NCBI RefSeq assembly: GCF_011751865.2 | Contig: NZ_CP061770.1 | Location: forward strand, 1,364,001-1,428,000 | Origin: Salinibacterium sp. ZJ70 | Lineage (GTDB): Bacteria; Actinomycetota; Actinomycetes; Actinomycetales; Microbacteriaceae | DNA length: 64,000 nt | Direction of reading: 5' to 3' | In this document: positions 26,474 through 36,639 of the stretch, one piece after another | Position numbering within the stretch: the first letter of the stretch is position 1 | Layout of the letters: each line of letters begins with the position of its first letter | The notes under the pieces: generated by a model | The model's database searches: none | Told to the model about the DNA's origin: nothing | What the model saw: the letters and a program-made list of their open reading frames with translations, nothing else | Program-made: the position numbers and the translations under genes

Positions 26474-28911
26474 GTGACGCTCGTGTAGGCCACGATCCCG
26501 CGGCGGATGCCGTCGATGGCGACGCGCGCCGTTCGGCCCAGCTCCCCGTCACCGACGATCGAGATCTGGTCGAGAAGATCCACGATCTGCTTCATCCAGC
26601 GCACGAAGTCACCGGCGGCGAGGTCGGTGTCGCGCAGAACCGCGTCGAGCCGCGCTCCGCCCGCCCAGAGGTGCGTCGCGAGGGCGAGGCTCGCCGACAG
26701 CGGCGCGGTCTCGGGCAGGCGCCGTTCCTGCTCCGCGTCGCTCAGCCGCACCCAGATGTCCTCGGTCGCACTGAAGACGTCGCGGAAGCGTCCGCGCGGA
26801 AGTCCGCGCTCGATGGCGTCCTCGCGCCGGGGCTCGTACACGAGCGCGCTTGCGAGGGCGGCGAGGGTCGGAGCATCGACCCCGTTCCAGATGCCCGAAC
26901 GGAGGCACTCGGCCACGAGCAGGTCGCGATCGCCGTAGATGCGCCGCAGCTGACGACCCGCAGCTGTCACCACGACCTCGCCGTTCTCGTCGCGCGCGAG
27001 GTAGTCGAGGTCGAGCAGCAGCTCGGTGATCCGGTCGAACACCTGCGCGACGGCGCCCGTGCGGCCCCGCACCTGCGAGCGGATGCGATCCGTGTCGCGC
27101 TTCAGGCGCCACCAGCGCTCCGCCCAGCGCGCATGCGCCTCGCGGTCGTTGCACGCGTGGCAGGGATGCTGCTTCATCCGGCGACGGAGGTCGACGATGC
27201 GTCGCTGACGACGTTCGCGGTCTCCGCGGGAGGAATCCTGATTCCGAGCCTGCTTGCGTTCGAGATCCGCGAGCTCTCGGCGGATGGCGGAGTACTCGGA
27301 GAAGTCGCCCAGGTGGCACGTCATCGCCTCGGCATAGCCCGCAAGCGACTTCTCCTGCTCGCGCACCTTGCGGGCGAGATCCACGACCGCGCGGTCCGCC
27401 TGGAACTGCGCGAACGAGCTCTCGAGCACACGACGGGTGCGCTCCCGACCGAACTGCTCGATGAGGTTGACGGCCATATTGTAGGTCGGGCGGAAGCTCG
27501 AATTGAGCGGGTAGGTGCGACGCGAGGCGAGTGAGGCGACCGCCTGCGGATCGAGCCCTGCGAGCCACTGGATGACCGAGTGGCCCTCGACGTCGATCCC
27601 GCGGCGTCCGGCGCGACCGGTGAGCTGGGTGTACTCCCCCGCCGTGATCGGCACGCGCGCCTCGCCGTTGAACTTCTCGAGCTTCTCGAGCACGACCGTG
27701 CGGGCAGGCATGTTGACCCCCAGCGCGAGGGTCTCGGTCGCGAAGACGACCTTCAGGAGCTTGCGCTGGAACAGCTCCTCCACGACCTCCTTGAAGGTCG
27801 GGATCATGCCCGCATGGTGGGCGGCGACGCCGCGTTCGAGACCTTCGCGCCATCCGTAGTAGCCGAGCACGCCGAGATCCTCGTCGCGCAGCCCCGCGCA
27901 GCGCTCCTCGACGAGATGCCGGATCTCGTCCCGCTCCCAGCGCTCCGTGAGCACCACGTCCGAACGCAGTACCTGCTCGACCGCCTGATCGCAGCCGTTG
28001 CGGCTGAACACGAAGAAGATCGCGGGCAGCAGGTGGCGGTCCTGCAGGGTCCGCACGACCTGCGGGCGGTCGACGCGGTCGCGCTGGAAACCTCCGCGGG
28101 TGTCGCGACGGCCGGGATTGGGGCCGCGATACGTGCCTGAACCGCCTCGGCCCCCGGCGACGGCGAGTCGCGTGAGCTCAGGATTCACTCGGGGCGGCGC
28201 GCCCGGGTCCTGTGCCCCGTCGAAGAGCTCCACGAGCTTTCCCCGAACGAGGACATGCTGCTCGAGCGGCACAGGGCGGCGTTCCGACACGATCACGTCG
28301 GTGTCGCCGCGCACCGCCTGCAGCCAGTCGCCGAACTCCTCGGCGTTCGAGACGGTTGCCGAGAGCGACACCATCCGCACCGGGCGGGGAAGGTGGATGA
28401 TGACCTCCTCCCACACGGGCCCGCGGAAGCGGTCAGCGAGGTAGTGCACCTCGTCCATCACCACGTAGGCGAGGTCGGTGAGCAGATCGGAATCCGCGTA
28501 GAGCATGTTCCGCAGCACCTCGGTCGTCATGACGACGACGCGGGCTCCGGAGTTGATGTTGGTGTCCCCCGTGAGCAGGCCCACGTTCTCGGCGCCATGC
28601 TCGGCGGCGAGCTCCGAGTACTTCTGGTTGCTGAGGGCCTTCATCGGCGTCGTGTAGAACACCTTCGCCCGTGCCTCAGCGAGGGCGAGATGCACCGCGA
28701 ACTCCGCGACGATCGTCTTGCCGGCACCGGTCGGGGCGGCGACGAGCACACTGCGCCCCTCCTCCAGCGATCGGCACGCCTCGATCTGGAACTCGTCGAG
28801 CTCGATCGGGAGCTTCTCGCGGAAGCGCTGCAGATGGGGGGTGCGCGCTCGAGACCGCGCGGCGGCGTACCGCTCCGACGGCGACGGCGTCTCGTCGGCC
28901 CCGGCGCTCAC
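26470..28911 (-). CDS. helY: HelY-type Ski2-like DEVH RNA helicase
   Basis: 813 aa. SF2 helicase core with Walker A AAPTGAGKT at about residue 56, DEVH box in VVMDEVHYL, SAT in VSLSATVSN, and the C-terminal helicase motif YTQLTGRAGRRGID. A C-terminal Ski2/Mtr4-type helical region contains two CxxC-like Cys in HPCHACND. Actinobacterial HelY is always found after tatC and is thought to act in RNA metabolism. GTG start overlapping the tatC stop as GTGA. Confidence 0.94.
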   Translation of the reverse strand: MSAGADETPSPSERYAAARSRARTPHLQRFREKLPIELDEFQIEACRSLEEGRSVLVAAPTGAGKTIVAEFAVHLALAEARAKVFYTTPMKALSNQKYSELAAEHGAENVGLLTGDTNINSGARVVVMTTEVLRNMLYADSDLLTDLAYVVMDEVHYLADRFRGPVWEEVIIHLPRPVRMVSLSATVSNAEEFGDWLQAVRGDTDVIVSERRPVPLEQHVLVRGKLVELFDGAQDPGAPPRVNPELTRLAVAGGRGGSGTYRGPNPGRRDTRGGFQRDRVDRPQVVRTLQDRHLLPAIFFVFSRNGCDQAVEQVLRSDVVLTERWERDEIRHLVEERCAGLRDEDLGVLGYYGWREGLERGVAAHHAGMIPTFKEVVEELFQRKLLKVVFATETLALGVNMPARTVVLEKLEKFNGEARVPITAGEYTQLTGRAGRRGIDVEGHSVIQWLAGLDPQAVASLASRRTYPLNSSFRPTYNMAVNLIEQFGRERTRRVLESSFAQFQADRAVVDLARKVREQEKSLAGYAEAMTCHLGDFSEYSAIRRELADLERKQARNQDSSRGDRERRQRRIVDLRRRMKQHPCHACNDREAHARWAERWWRLKRDTDRIRSQVRGRTGAVAQVFDRITELLLDLDYLARDENGEVVVTAAGRQLRRIYGDRDLLVAECLRSGIWNGVDAPTLAALASALVYEPRREDAIERGLPRGRFRDVFSATEDIWVRLSDAEQERRLPETAPLSASLALATHLWAGGARLDAVLRDTDLAAGDFVRWMKQIVDLLDQISIVGDGELGRTARVAIDGIRRGIVAYTSVT

Positions 28912-29813
28912 GCCGACCCCAGCTCCGCGTCGATGTTCGCCTCGATGGCCGCTCGACGCTTCGCGACGATGCGATCGTGCCAGACCGCGATGCCCACGGC
29001 GCCGAAGTACAGGACGATCATCGGGCCCGCGAGCAGGAACATCGACACGACATCCGCGGCGGGAGTGGCCATGGCGGTGAAGACGGTGATCGCGAGGATC
29101 GCCCAGCGCCAGCCGCGCAGGATCGTCATGCCCTGCAGCACACCCGCGAAGTTCAGCAGCACGAGGAACACGGGGAGGACGAACGCGATGCCCACAGCGA
29201 GGATGAGCTTGAGCACGAAGTCGAGGTAGGTGCGCGCCTCATAGAGCGTCGTCGCTCCCTCAGGCACGAACTGGAACATGAGCTCGACGATGCGCGGCAG
29301 AACGAACCAACCCGCGAGGCATCCCGCCAGGAACAGCGGCACAGCCGTGAGGATGAAGGCGAGCGTGTAGCGCTTCTCCTTGCGGGTGAGGCCCGGAACG
29401 AAGAAGGCGAAGATCTGGTAGAGCCATGCCGGGCTCGACACCACGACGCCCGCGACGAGCGCGATCTGGAACCGCACATCGAACGCACCCGTGACGTTGG
29501 TGAAGTTGAGCGCGACGCGATCGGCGTCGAGCCCTTCGCGCTCCGCGATGCTGTACACCGGATCACTGATCGCCGTCCACGTGCCCACACCGTTGAGGGC
29601 CTTCGCGGCACCGGGGATGATCGGGTCGATCAGCTCCCCCAGCCAGCCGATGTCGTAGAGCATCCAGCCGACGATCGCGCCGATGACGACAGCGAGTCCC
29701 GCACGCATGAGGCGCTTGCGGAGCTCCACGAGATGCTCGGCGAGGGACATCCGCCCCTCAGGATTCGCCTGTCGGGATCGCTTCTGCCGGGCCGGGCGTT
29801 CGGCCGCCGTCAT
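28908..29813 (-). CDS. tatC: Sec-independent protein translocase TatC
   Basis: 301 aa. Six membrane helices, with the conserved N-terminal MSLAEHLVELRKRLMRA motif that recognises twin-arginine signal peptides at about residues 22-38, and the FVPGLTRKEKRY loop. Receptor of the Tat export pathway. The region between helices 1 and 2 is longer than in E. coli (VYSIAEREGLDADRVALNF). The ATG overlaps the tatA stop by one base (TAATG), and its stop overlaps the helY start. Basic C-terminal tail. Confidence 0.97.
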   Translation of the reverse strand: MTAAERPARQKRSRQANPEGRMSLAEHLVELRKRLMRAGLAVVIGAIVGWMLYDIGWLGELIDPIIPGAAKALNGVGTWTAISDPVYSIAEREGLDADRVALNFTNVTGAFDVRFQIALVAGVVVSSPAWLYQIFAFFVPGLTRKEKRYTLAFILTAVPLFLAGCLAGWFVLPRIVELMFQFVPEGATTLYEARTYLDFVLKLILAVGIAFVLPVFLVLLNFAGVLQGMTILRGWRWAILAITVFTAMATPAADVVSMFLLAGPMIVLYFGAVGIAVWHDRIVAKRRAAIEANIDAELGSA

Positions 29814-30037
29814 TACTTCTTGTCGGTGGAGGTGCCCGACGCGGTGGGCTCCTCATCGGCGGCGGTGCTGCCGGAGTCCTTGCTCTCGTCGCGCATCTCC
29901 TTGCGGAAGATCTTGATCGACTGGCCCAGGCTCTTCGAGAGAGCGGGAAGCTTGGTGGCGCCGAACAGCAGAAGCACCACGACGAGAATCAGCAGCCAGC
30001 TCCACGGCTGCATCGCGGCAAGCGGGAAAATGAACAT
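29813..30037 (-). CDS. tatA: Sec-independent protein translocase TatA
   Basis: 74 aa. One membrane helix (WSWLLILVVVLLLFG), the FG hinge, then an amphipathic helix (KLPALSKSLGQSIKIF) and an acidic, disordered tail. Polymerises to form the Tat pore with TatC. The start is the ATG giving MFIFPLAAM. Lies 38 bp after pafC and is coupled to tatC. Confidence 0.95.
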   Translation of the reverse strand: MFIFPLAAMQPWSWLLILVVVLLLFGATKLPALSKSLGQSIKIFRKEMRDESKDSGSTAADEEPTASGTSTDKK

Positions 30038-30075
30038 CGTTCCGTCCTCGGGTGCTCGGTGAAGGTGGTCACAGT

Positions 30076-31068
30076 CTACGCGTAGCGGGCAAGGCCCGCT
30101 GAAGCCCATTCGGATACGATCTCGCGGGCCTGCTCGGGCTCGACGACGCGCACCGCTCCGGGCATGCTCGCGATGAGCCGCTTGAGCCCGTGATAGTGGG
30201 AGACGCGGATCGTCGTGCGCACCCGGTCTCCGACCGTGGCGAAGCTCGAATCGTCGGCGAGGTAATCGGTGAGCAGCGCGAGCGACTCCGGTGTGGCCTC
30301 GATCGTCACGATGAGGTCGTCCGCGGAGGGCTCGAACAGATTCCGCGAGAGGGTGATGCTCTCGACATCGTGTTCGATCGGGGTGTCGGTGATCGCGATG
30401 TCGCTCATCCGGTCGAAGCGGAAGGTGCGCACGGCGCCGCGCAGGTGGCACCATCCGCGCAGGTAGAGATCGTTGTCGATCGACTCGACGCGCAGCGGAT
30501 CGACCTCGCGCGCTTCGCGCTCATCGCGGGAGTTGACGTAGCCGAACGCGAGGCGGCGCCCCTGGTTCATAGCGCTCTGCACGATGTCGAGCGCATCCCG
30601 CGAGGGGCCGTCGGCGACGGCGAGGGCGCTCGGGGCGGCGGAGGCGCCGCGCGAGAGCTTGTCGACGAGCGTGCGCAGGGTCGTGCTGTTGGCGTTCTCG
30701 GGCAGCACCTGCAGGTAGCGCAGGCCCGCGATGAGTGCCGCCGCTTCGCGCGCGGAGAGGCGGGGAGCCTCGTCGATCGCGACGTGGTGGGTGATCGCGA
30801 TCTCGCCGCGGTCGAAGGCGTCCCAGTCGATGTCGAACAGGTCACCGGGCAGGTACGCCGCCGTCTCGCCGGGGACACCGCTCAAGGCGACGAGGGTCAC
30901 CGCTTCCCGGATCTGCTTCTCATCGACATCGAAATGCGCGGCCGCCTCGGCGACCGTCACCCGGTCGTTGTCGAGCAGCCACGGCACGAGCGAGATGAGG
31001 AACGCGAGCTTGTCGCGCACCTGCACGGGGGCCGCGCGATCTGCGGGGCGTCGACGCTTCTCAGCCAT
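30076..31068 (-). CDS. pafC: WYL-domain transcriptional regulator PafC
   Basis: 330 aa. HTH at the N-terminus (VTVAEAAAHFDVDEKQIREAV), a WYL domain in the middle (FGYVNSRDEREAREVDPLR then DLYLRGWCHLRGAVRTF) and a C-terminal WCX-type domain. PafB and PafC act together as a transcriptional activator of the mycobacterial RecA/LexA-independent DNA-damage response. The ATG at 31068 is preferred to the one at 31074 because GGTGGA lies at proper spacing before it. Overlaps pafB by 8 bp. Confidence 0.93.
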   Translation of the reverse strand: MAEKRRRPADRAAPVQVRDKLAFLISLVPWLLDNDRVTVAEAAAHFDVDEKQIREAVTLVALSGVPGETAAYLPGDLFDIDWDAFDRGEIAITHHVAIDEAPRLSAREAAALIAGLRYLQVLPENANSTTLRTLVDKLSRGASAAPSALAVADGPSRDALDIVQSAMNQGRRLAFGYVNSRDEREAREVDPLRVESIDNDLYLRGWCHLRGAVRTFRFDRMSDIAITDTPIEHDVESITLSRNLFEPSADDLIVTIEATPESLALLTDYLADDSSFATVGDRVRTTIRVSHYHGLKRLIASMPGAVRVVEPEQAREIVSEWASAGLARYA

Positions 31069-32065
31069 GTGCATCCACCGTCGCCTTCAGTCGAGCGATG
31101 ACGGCGTCCCGCAGAGTCGCGGGCGAGAGCACCTGGACTTCGGGGCCGAAGCCAGCGAGCTCATCGGCGAAGATCGCCTCGTCGAGATAATGCACGCGCA
31201 GCGTGTCGGGGCCGATCTCGGCCGTGCCGCGGCGGTGTGTGAGCCGCGATGCGGCATCGGACCCTGCGTGCACCAGGATCTCGGCCTCATTCGCCTGCCA
31301 CACGGCGTCGAGTCCTGCGACGGCCGCGGCCGAGTGATCACCCGTGCGCTCGTGCGGAGGCTGCTGAGACAGGGGCGTGACGCCGCCGACGATGCGTCGG
31401 AGAAGGAAGGTGCGATCCGCGCCGGACGCGAGCTCCACCGCGCTCAGATGCCAGCGGCCCTCGTACTGCACGAGCGCGAGCGGATACACCTCACGCTGGC
31501 GAGCGCGCTCCTCCCCCGGCTTGAGGTAGCTGAAGCGCACCGCGATGCGCTTGTCGATCGCCTGGCTGAGGGGCTCGAACGACTCCTCACGCAGACGGAT
31601 CCTGGGTGCGAATCCGATGAGCGGGTCGTCGGTCGAGATGCCGAGCGCGCGCAGCTTGGTGAGCGCACGGCGCGACTCGCCGCTGAGCGAGCCCTCCTGC
31701 CAGACACGCGCCGCGAGGTTCAGCAGTGCCACCTCGTCGGAGGTGAACCGCACATCGTCCGGGAGATCGTAGGCGCCCTTGGGGATGCGGTAGCGGAGGT
31801 TGTGGTTGTCGGACTCGTCGCCGATGAGCGACACCGTCTCGATCGGCACGCCGAGCTCGCGGATGCTCTCCTTGTCGCGCTCGAACTTGCGATCGAGCGA
31901 CGCAGGATCGACGCCCGCAGCATGGTCCTGGGCGTACCCGCGCACCGTCTGCAGGATCTCGGCCTTCGTCAGGCCCGATTCTGTCGCGAGCAGCGCGAGG
32001 ACCAGGCTGAACTGGCGGTCCTCTGCCGGGACCGCCCGCTTCGCCTTCCCGTGTGCCGCGCTCAC
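31061..32065 (-). CDS. pafB: WYL-domain transcriptional regulator PafB
   Basis: 334 aa, GTG start overlapping the FKBP stop as GTGA. Layout as PafC: N-terminal HTH region (LLATESGLTKAEILQTVRGYA), WYL domain (IAVRFSYLKPGEE, then RWHLSAVELASGADRTFLL with the WYL triad degenerated to WHL) and a C-terminal WCX domain. Partner of PafC in damage-induced activation. Retained although none of the Pup-proteasome genes, after which the paf genes are named, are here. See the candidate target promoters at 38966, 48293 and 50511. Confidence 0.93.
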   Translation of the reverse strand: MSAAHGKAKRAVPAEDRQFSLVLALLATESGLTKAEILQTVRGYAQDHAAGVDPASLDRKFERDKESIRELGVPIETVSLIGDESDNHNLRYRIPKGAYDLPDDVRFTSDEVALLNLAARVWQEGSLSGESRRALTKLRALGISTDDPLIGFAPRIRLREESFEPLSQAIDKRIAVRFSYLKPGEERARQREVYPLALVQYEGRWHLSAVELASGADRTFLLRRIVGGVTPLSQQPPHERTGDHSAAAVAGLDAVWQANEAEILVHAGSDAASRLTHRRGTAEIGPDTLRVHYLDEAIFADELAGFGPEVQVLSPATLRDAVIARLKATVDAHG

Positions 32066-33060
32066 TCCGCCTGGTTCTGGATTCCGACCACGTCGATGAC
32101 GTAGATGATGGTGGAGCCGTCCTGTGCGCCGGCCGGCCATGCGCCGGGCGCGTACGAGTCGGCGGGGGCGACGACCGCGAGGATCTGCGAGCCGACCGAC
32201 GCGCCGATCACGGCGTCGTAGAAGCCCTGAGTGAGGCCCGTGGCACCCGTCGGGTCCACCGACATGGGCGCGGTGAGCGGGACACCCGCCCAGGTCGACT
32301 GCAGCTTCGTGGGCTTCTCGCCCTCGGCGGGCCAGATCCAGGAAGCGATCTGCAGAACGACGTCGTCGCCCTCCTCGACCTTCTCGCCGCTTCCGGCCTT
32401 GATGGTCGAGATGCGCGTCTCGGCGGGCGCCTCGGCGGCGGGCACCGTGATGCCGACGGTGCCGTCAGGCGCCGTCACCACGGTGGGCATGCCGTCGAGC
32501 GGGAGCTGGTTGATGCCGTCGGCCTTGCCGAGGAACACGGACTGGACGTCGACGATGAACACGATCTCGGCGTCGGGTGCGATGCCGAGCGACGACAGGT
32601 CCAGACCCGAGTCTGCCGAGCTCGAGACGAGCGCGATGCGCTGCCCCGGCTGCGCGCACACGAGGGCGTCGGCGAGTGCACCGGCGGACTCGGCGCCCGT
32701 GGGGACGGCGCCTGCGCGGTAGCGCACACCCGGGGATCCGTCGAAGTTCGTGGTGATGAGCTGGCGTCCGCTGGCGGCGTCGAACACGGCGGCGTCGAAG
32801 TCGACGGTCATGCCCTTCTGCGCGACGGGTCCGTCGCCCTCCTCGAGAACAGCGAGCTGCGGGGCATCGACCGTGAGGGTCGGGAAGTCGACCTTCGGCA
32901 GCGATCCGACGGGGCCCGATGCGGTCACGAGCGAGGCGCTCTCACCGCGCGCCACGAAGGGCGAGCACGAGTCGGCCGGATCGACGGTGCATCCCGACAG
33001 GGATGCGGCGGCGACGATCGCGATCGCGGCGGAGCTGAGAAGCGCGGGATTGCGGCGCAC
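32062..33060 (-). CDS. Lipoprotein with FKBP-type peptidyl-prolyl isomerase domains
   Basis: 332 aa, GTG start with AGGAAAGAAGG upstream. Lipobox LSGC (Cys about 24), so exported and membrane-tethered. Two FKBP-like segments: one around residues 60-170 (GDGPVAQKGMTVDFDAAVFD...RIALV) is degenerate, and a second around 215-330 has GSGEKVEEGDDVVLQI, GLTQGFYDAVIGASVGSQILAVVAP and a strand ending YVIDVVGI, the standard FKBP order. Two-domain forms of this kind sit beside pafB in relatives. The upstream TAG stop of trmI is also part of a TAGAAT box. Confidence 0.88.
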   Translation of the reverse strand: MRRNPALLSSAAIAIVAAASLSGCTVDPADSCSPFVARGESASLVTASGPVGSLPKVDFPTLTVDAPQLAVLEEGDGPVAQKGMTVDFDAAVFDAASGRQLITTNFDGSPGVRYRAGAVPTGAESAGALADALVCAQPGQRIALVSSSADSGLDLSSLGIAPDAEIVFIVDVQSVFLGKADGINQLPLDGMPTVVTAPDGTVGITVPAAEAPAETRISTIKAGSGEKVEEGDDVVLQIASWIWPAEGEKPTKLQSTWAGVPLTAPMSVDPTGATGLTQGFYDAVIGASVGSQILAVVAPADSYAPGAWPAGAQDGSTIIYVIDVVGIQNQAE

Positions 33061-33113
33061 GAAGCCTTCTTTCCTGGCGGGCGTGACAGTGAAATGCACG
33101 GGGCGTGATGATT

Positions 33114-34792
<1,679 letters not shown>

Positions 34793-34832
34793 GACGGGCA
34801 AGTCTACGGGCGCGGACCTATCCTCTTAGAGA

Positions 34833-34846
34833 CGCCCGAACGGGCG
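34833..34846 (+). promoter_or_regulatory. Hairpin in the PAC2 gene leader
   Basis: CGCCCG-AA-CGGGCG, a perfect 6-bp stem with two loop bases, directly before the GGGAAGG ribosome site of the PAC2 gene. A TATCCT -10 (34819-34824) would start the mRNA at about 34831, so the hairpin would sit at the 5' end, where it may protect the transcript. Confidence 0.45.
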
Positions 34847-34859
34847 GGAAGGTGGTTCG

Positions 34860-35714
34860 GTGACTGACCGCGGTGAGGAATGGGGTCTCGGAGGCTCGAC
34901 GCTCGTCGTCGCCTTCGAGGGCTGGAACGACGCCGGAGAGGCTGCATCCTCGGCGGTGAGGCGTCTGCGCGATCAGCTGGGGCTCGTCCCGTTCGTCGAA
35001 CTCGAGCCCGAAGACTACTTCGACTTCCAGTTCAATCGGCCGCTCATCGCCTTCGATGACAACGGCGATCGCGTGATCACCTGGCCGAGTGTCGTGCTCT
35101 CGGGCACCCCGGATCGCAGCGAAGGCGTGCACGTCCTGCTCGGCACGGAGCCGTCGCGCGGATGGAAGACGTTCGCCGAGGAGGTGCTCGACGCCGTCTC
35201 GGTGTGCGGCATCGAGCGCATCGTGTTCCTCGGTGCGATGCTCGCCGACGTCCCCCACACGCGTCCGATCTCCGTCTACGCCTCCAGCGAGAACGCGGAG
35301 GTGCGCGAGGAGTTCGACCTCGAGCGGTCGACCTACGAAGGACCCGTCGGCATCATCTCGGTGCTCGCGGATGCCGCCGAGACAGCCGGCATCCCCACGA
35401 TCTCGATCTGGGCATCCGTGCCCCATTACGTGCACAACGCCCCCTCGCCGAAGGCCACTCTCGCGCTTCTCGAACGACTCGAGGACTTCATCTCCGTCGA
35501 GGTCGAACGTGGAACCCTCGACGATGACGCGGTCGCGTGGGAGCGCGGCATCGATGCGCTCGCGGGCGACGACGACGACATGTCGGCCTACATCGAGCAG
35601 CTCGAGCAGGCGCGCGACACCGTCGACTCCCCCGAGGCCTCGGGGGATGCGATCGCCGAGGAGTTCGAGAAGTACCTCCGCAAGCGCGACGACGACACCC
35701 CGCCCGCGCCCTGA
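34860..35714 (+). CDS. PAC2-family protein
   Basis: 284 aa. PAC2 (proteasome assembly chaperone 2-like) fold: VVAFEGWNDAGEAASSAV at the N-terminus, TWPSVVLSGTPDRSEGVHVLLGTEPSRGW, GAMLADVPHTRPISVY and SIWASVPHYVHNAPSPKATLALL. The C-terminal 60 residues are acidic. Bacterial members, common in actinobacteria, have no proven role, and some lie near proteasome genes. Here the neighbour is the proteasome-less trmI-paf locus. GTG start with GGGAAGG. Confidence 0.9.
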   Translation: MTDRGEEWGLGGSTLVVAFEGWNDAGEAASSAVRRLRDQLGLVPFVELEPEDYFDFQFNRPLIAFDDNGDRVITWPSVVLSGTPDRSEGVHVLLGTEPSRGWKTFAEEVLDAVSVCGIERIVFLGAMLADVPHTRPISVYASSENAEVREEFDLERSTYEGPVGIISVLADAAETAGIPTISIWASVPHYVHNAPSPKATLALLERLEDFISVEVERGTLDDDAVAWERGIDALAGDDDDMSAYIEQLEQARDTVDSPEASGDAIAEEFEKYLRKRDDDTPPAP

Positions 35715-35724
35715 GCAGACGGCC

Positions 35725-36600
35725 TCAGCTCGAAAGCGGCTGCAGCACGCCCATGCTCAGCAGCACGATGAGCGCGGTTCCGAGCAGGATCCGGTAGATC
35801 ACGAACGGCAGGAACGAGCGCTTCTCGAGGTAGCGCATGAGGAACGCGATCACCGCGTAGCCGACGGCGAAGGCCACCACGGTGGCTACAGCGGTCTCGG
35901 CGACGCCGTATGCGTTCGTGCCGGGCTCCCGCAGCGACGTCGCCAGCTCGTAGAAGCCGCTTCCGAAGACGGCGGGCACCGCGAGCAGGAACGCGAAGCG
36001 CGCAGCTGCGGTGCGGGTGTAGCCGAGAGCGAGGCCCGCGCTGATGGATGCGCCGGAGCGGCTCACACCCGGCACGAGCGCGAGCATCTGGGCGAAGCCG
36101 ATCAGGATGCCGTCGCGGTACCCCATGTCGGTGAGCCCCTTGACGCGGCGTCCGAAGGCGTCGGCGGCCCACAGCAGCAGACCGAAGCCGATGAGCACGA
36201 ATGCCGTGATCCAGAGCGAGCGAAGCGCGTCGCGGATCAGATCCTGCAGGAAGAACCCCGCGAGGACGATCGGAACGGTGCCGATGATGATCAGCCAGCC
36301 GAGACGCACATCCGGGTCGTTCTTCGGAACGCTCGCCGCGTGCGATCCGCTCGGCGAACGGAATGAGCGGAACCACCGCCCGATGATGCGGGTGATGTCC
36401 TTCCAGAAGTAGATGAGGACGGCCGTCTCCGTGCCGAGCTGCGTGATCGCCGTGAAGGTCGCACCCGGGTCCCCCCACTGCGCGAGGTCGCCGAAGATGC
36501 GCAGGTGCGCGCTCGACGAGATCGGCAGGAACTCGGTGAGGCCCTGGAGGATGCCCAGGATGATCGCTTCGAGGAAGTCCACGAGCAACGATTCTGTCAC
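35725..36600 (-). CDS. uppP: Undecaprenyl-diphosphatase UppP (BacA)
   Basis: 291 aa, about eight membrane helices. Conserved catalytic motifs LGILQGLTEFLPISSSAHL near the N-terminus and PGVSRSGAS at about residue 165. Recycles undecaprenyl diphosphate to the monophosphate lipid carrier for peptidoglycan and other polymers. GTG at 36600 taken as start; a second GTG at 36582 would begin nearer the family start (DFLEAIILG). The start codon lies in one arm of a hairpin. Follows the M20 peptidase on the same strand after 39 bp. Confidence 0.93.
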   Translation of the reverse strand: MTESLLVDFLEAIILGILQGLTEFLPISSSAHLRIFGDLAQWGDPGATFTAITQLGTETAVLIYFWKDITRIIGRWFRSFRSPSGSHAASVPKNDPDVRLGWLIIIGTVPIVLAGFFLQDLIRDALRSLWITAFVLIGFGLLLWAADAFGRRVKGLTDMGYRDGILIGFAQMLALVPGVSRSGASISAGLALGYTRTAAARFAFLLAVPAVFGSGFYELATSLREPGTNAYGVAETAVATVVAFAVGYAVIAFLMRYLEKRSFLPFVIYRILLGTALIVLLSMGVLQPLSS

Positions 36601-36634
36601 CCGCGTGGGCGCGACGACTCCGCCGCGCGGGTGA
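36597..36634 (-). promoter_or_regulatory. Inverted repeat covering the uppP start
   Basis: TCACCCGCG (36597-36605) and CGCGGGTGA (36626-36634) are exact complements separated by 20 bp. The first arm contains the uppP GTG start. If it folds in the mRNA it would hide the start codon; if it forms early it could act as an attenuator after the M20 gene. Confidence 0.35.
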
Positions 36635-36639
36635 ACCCG

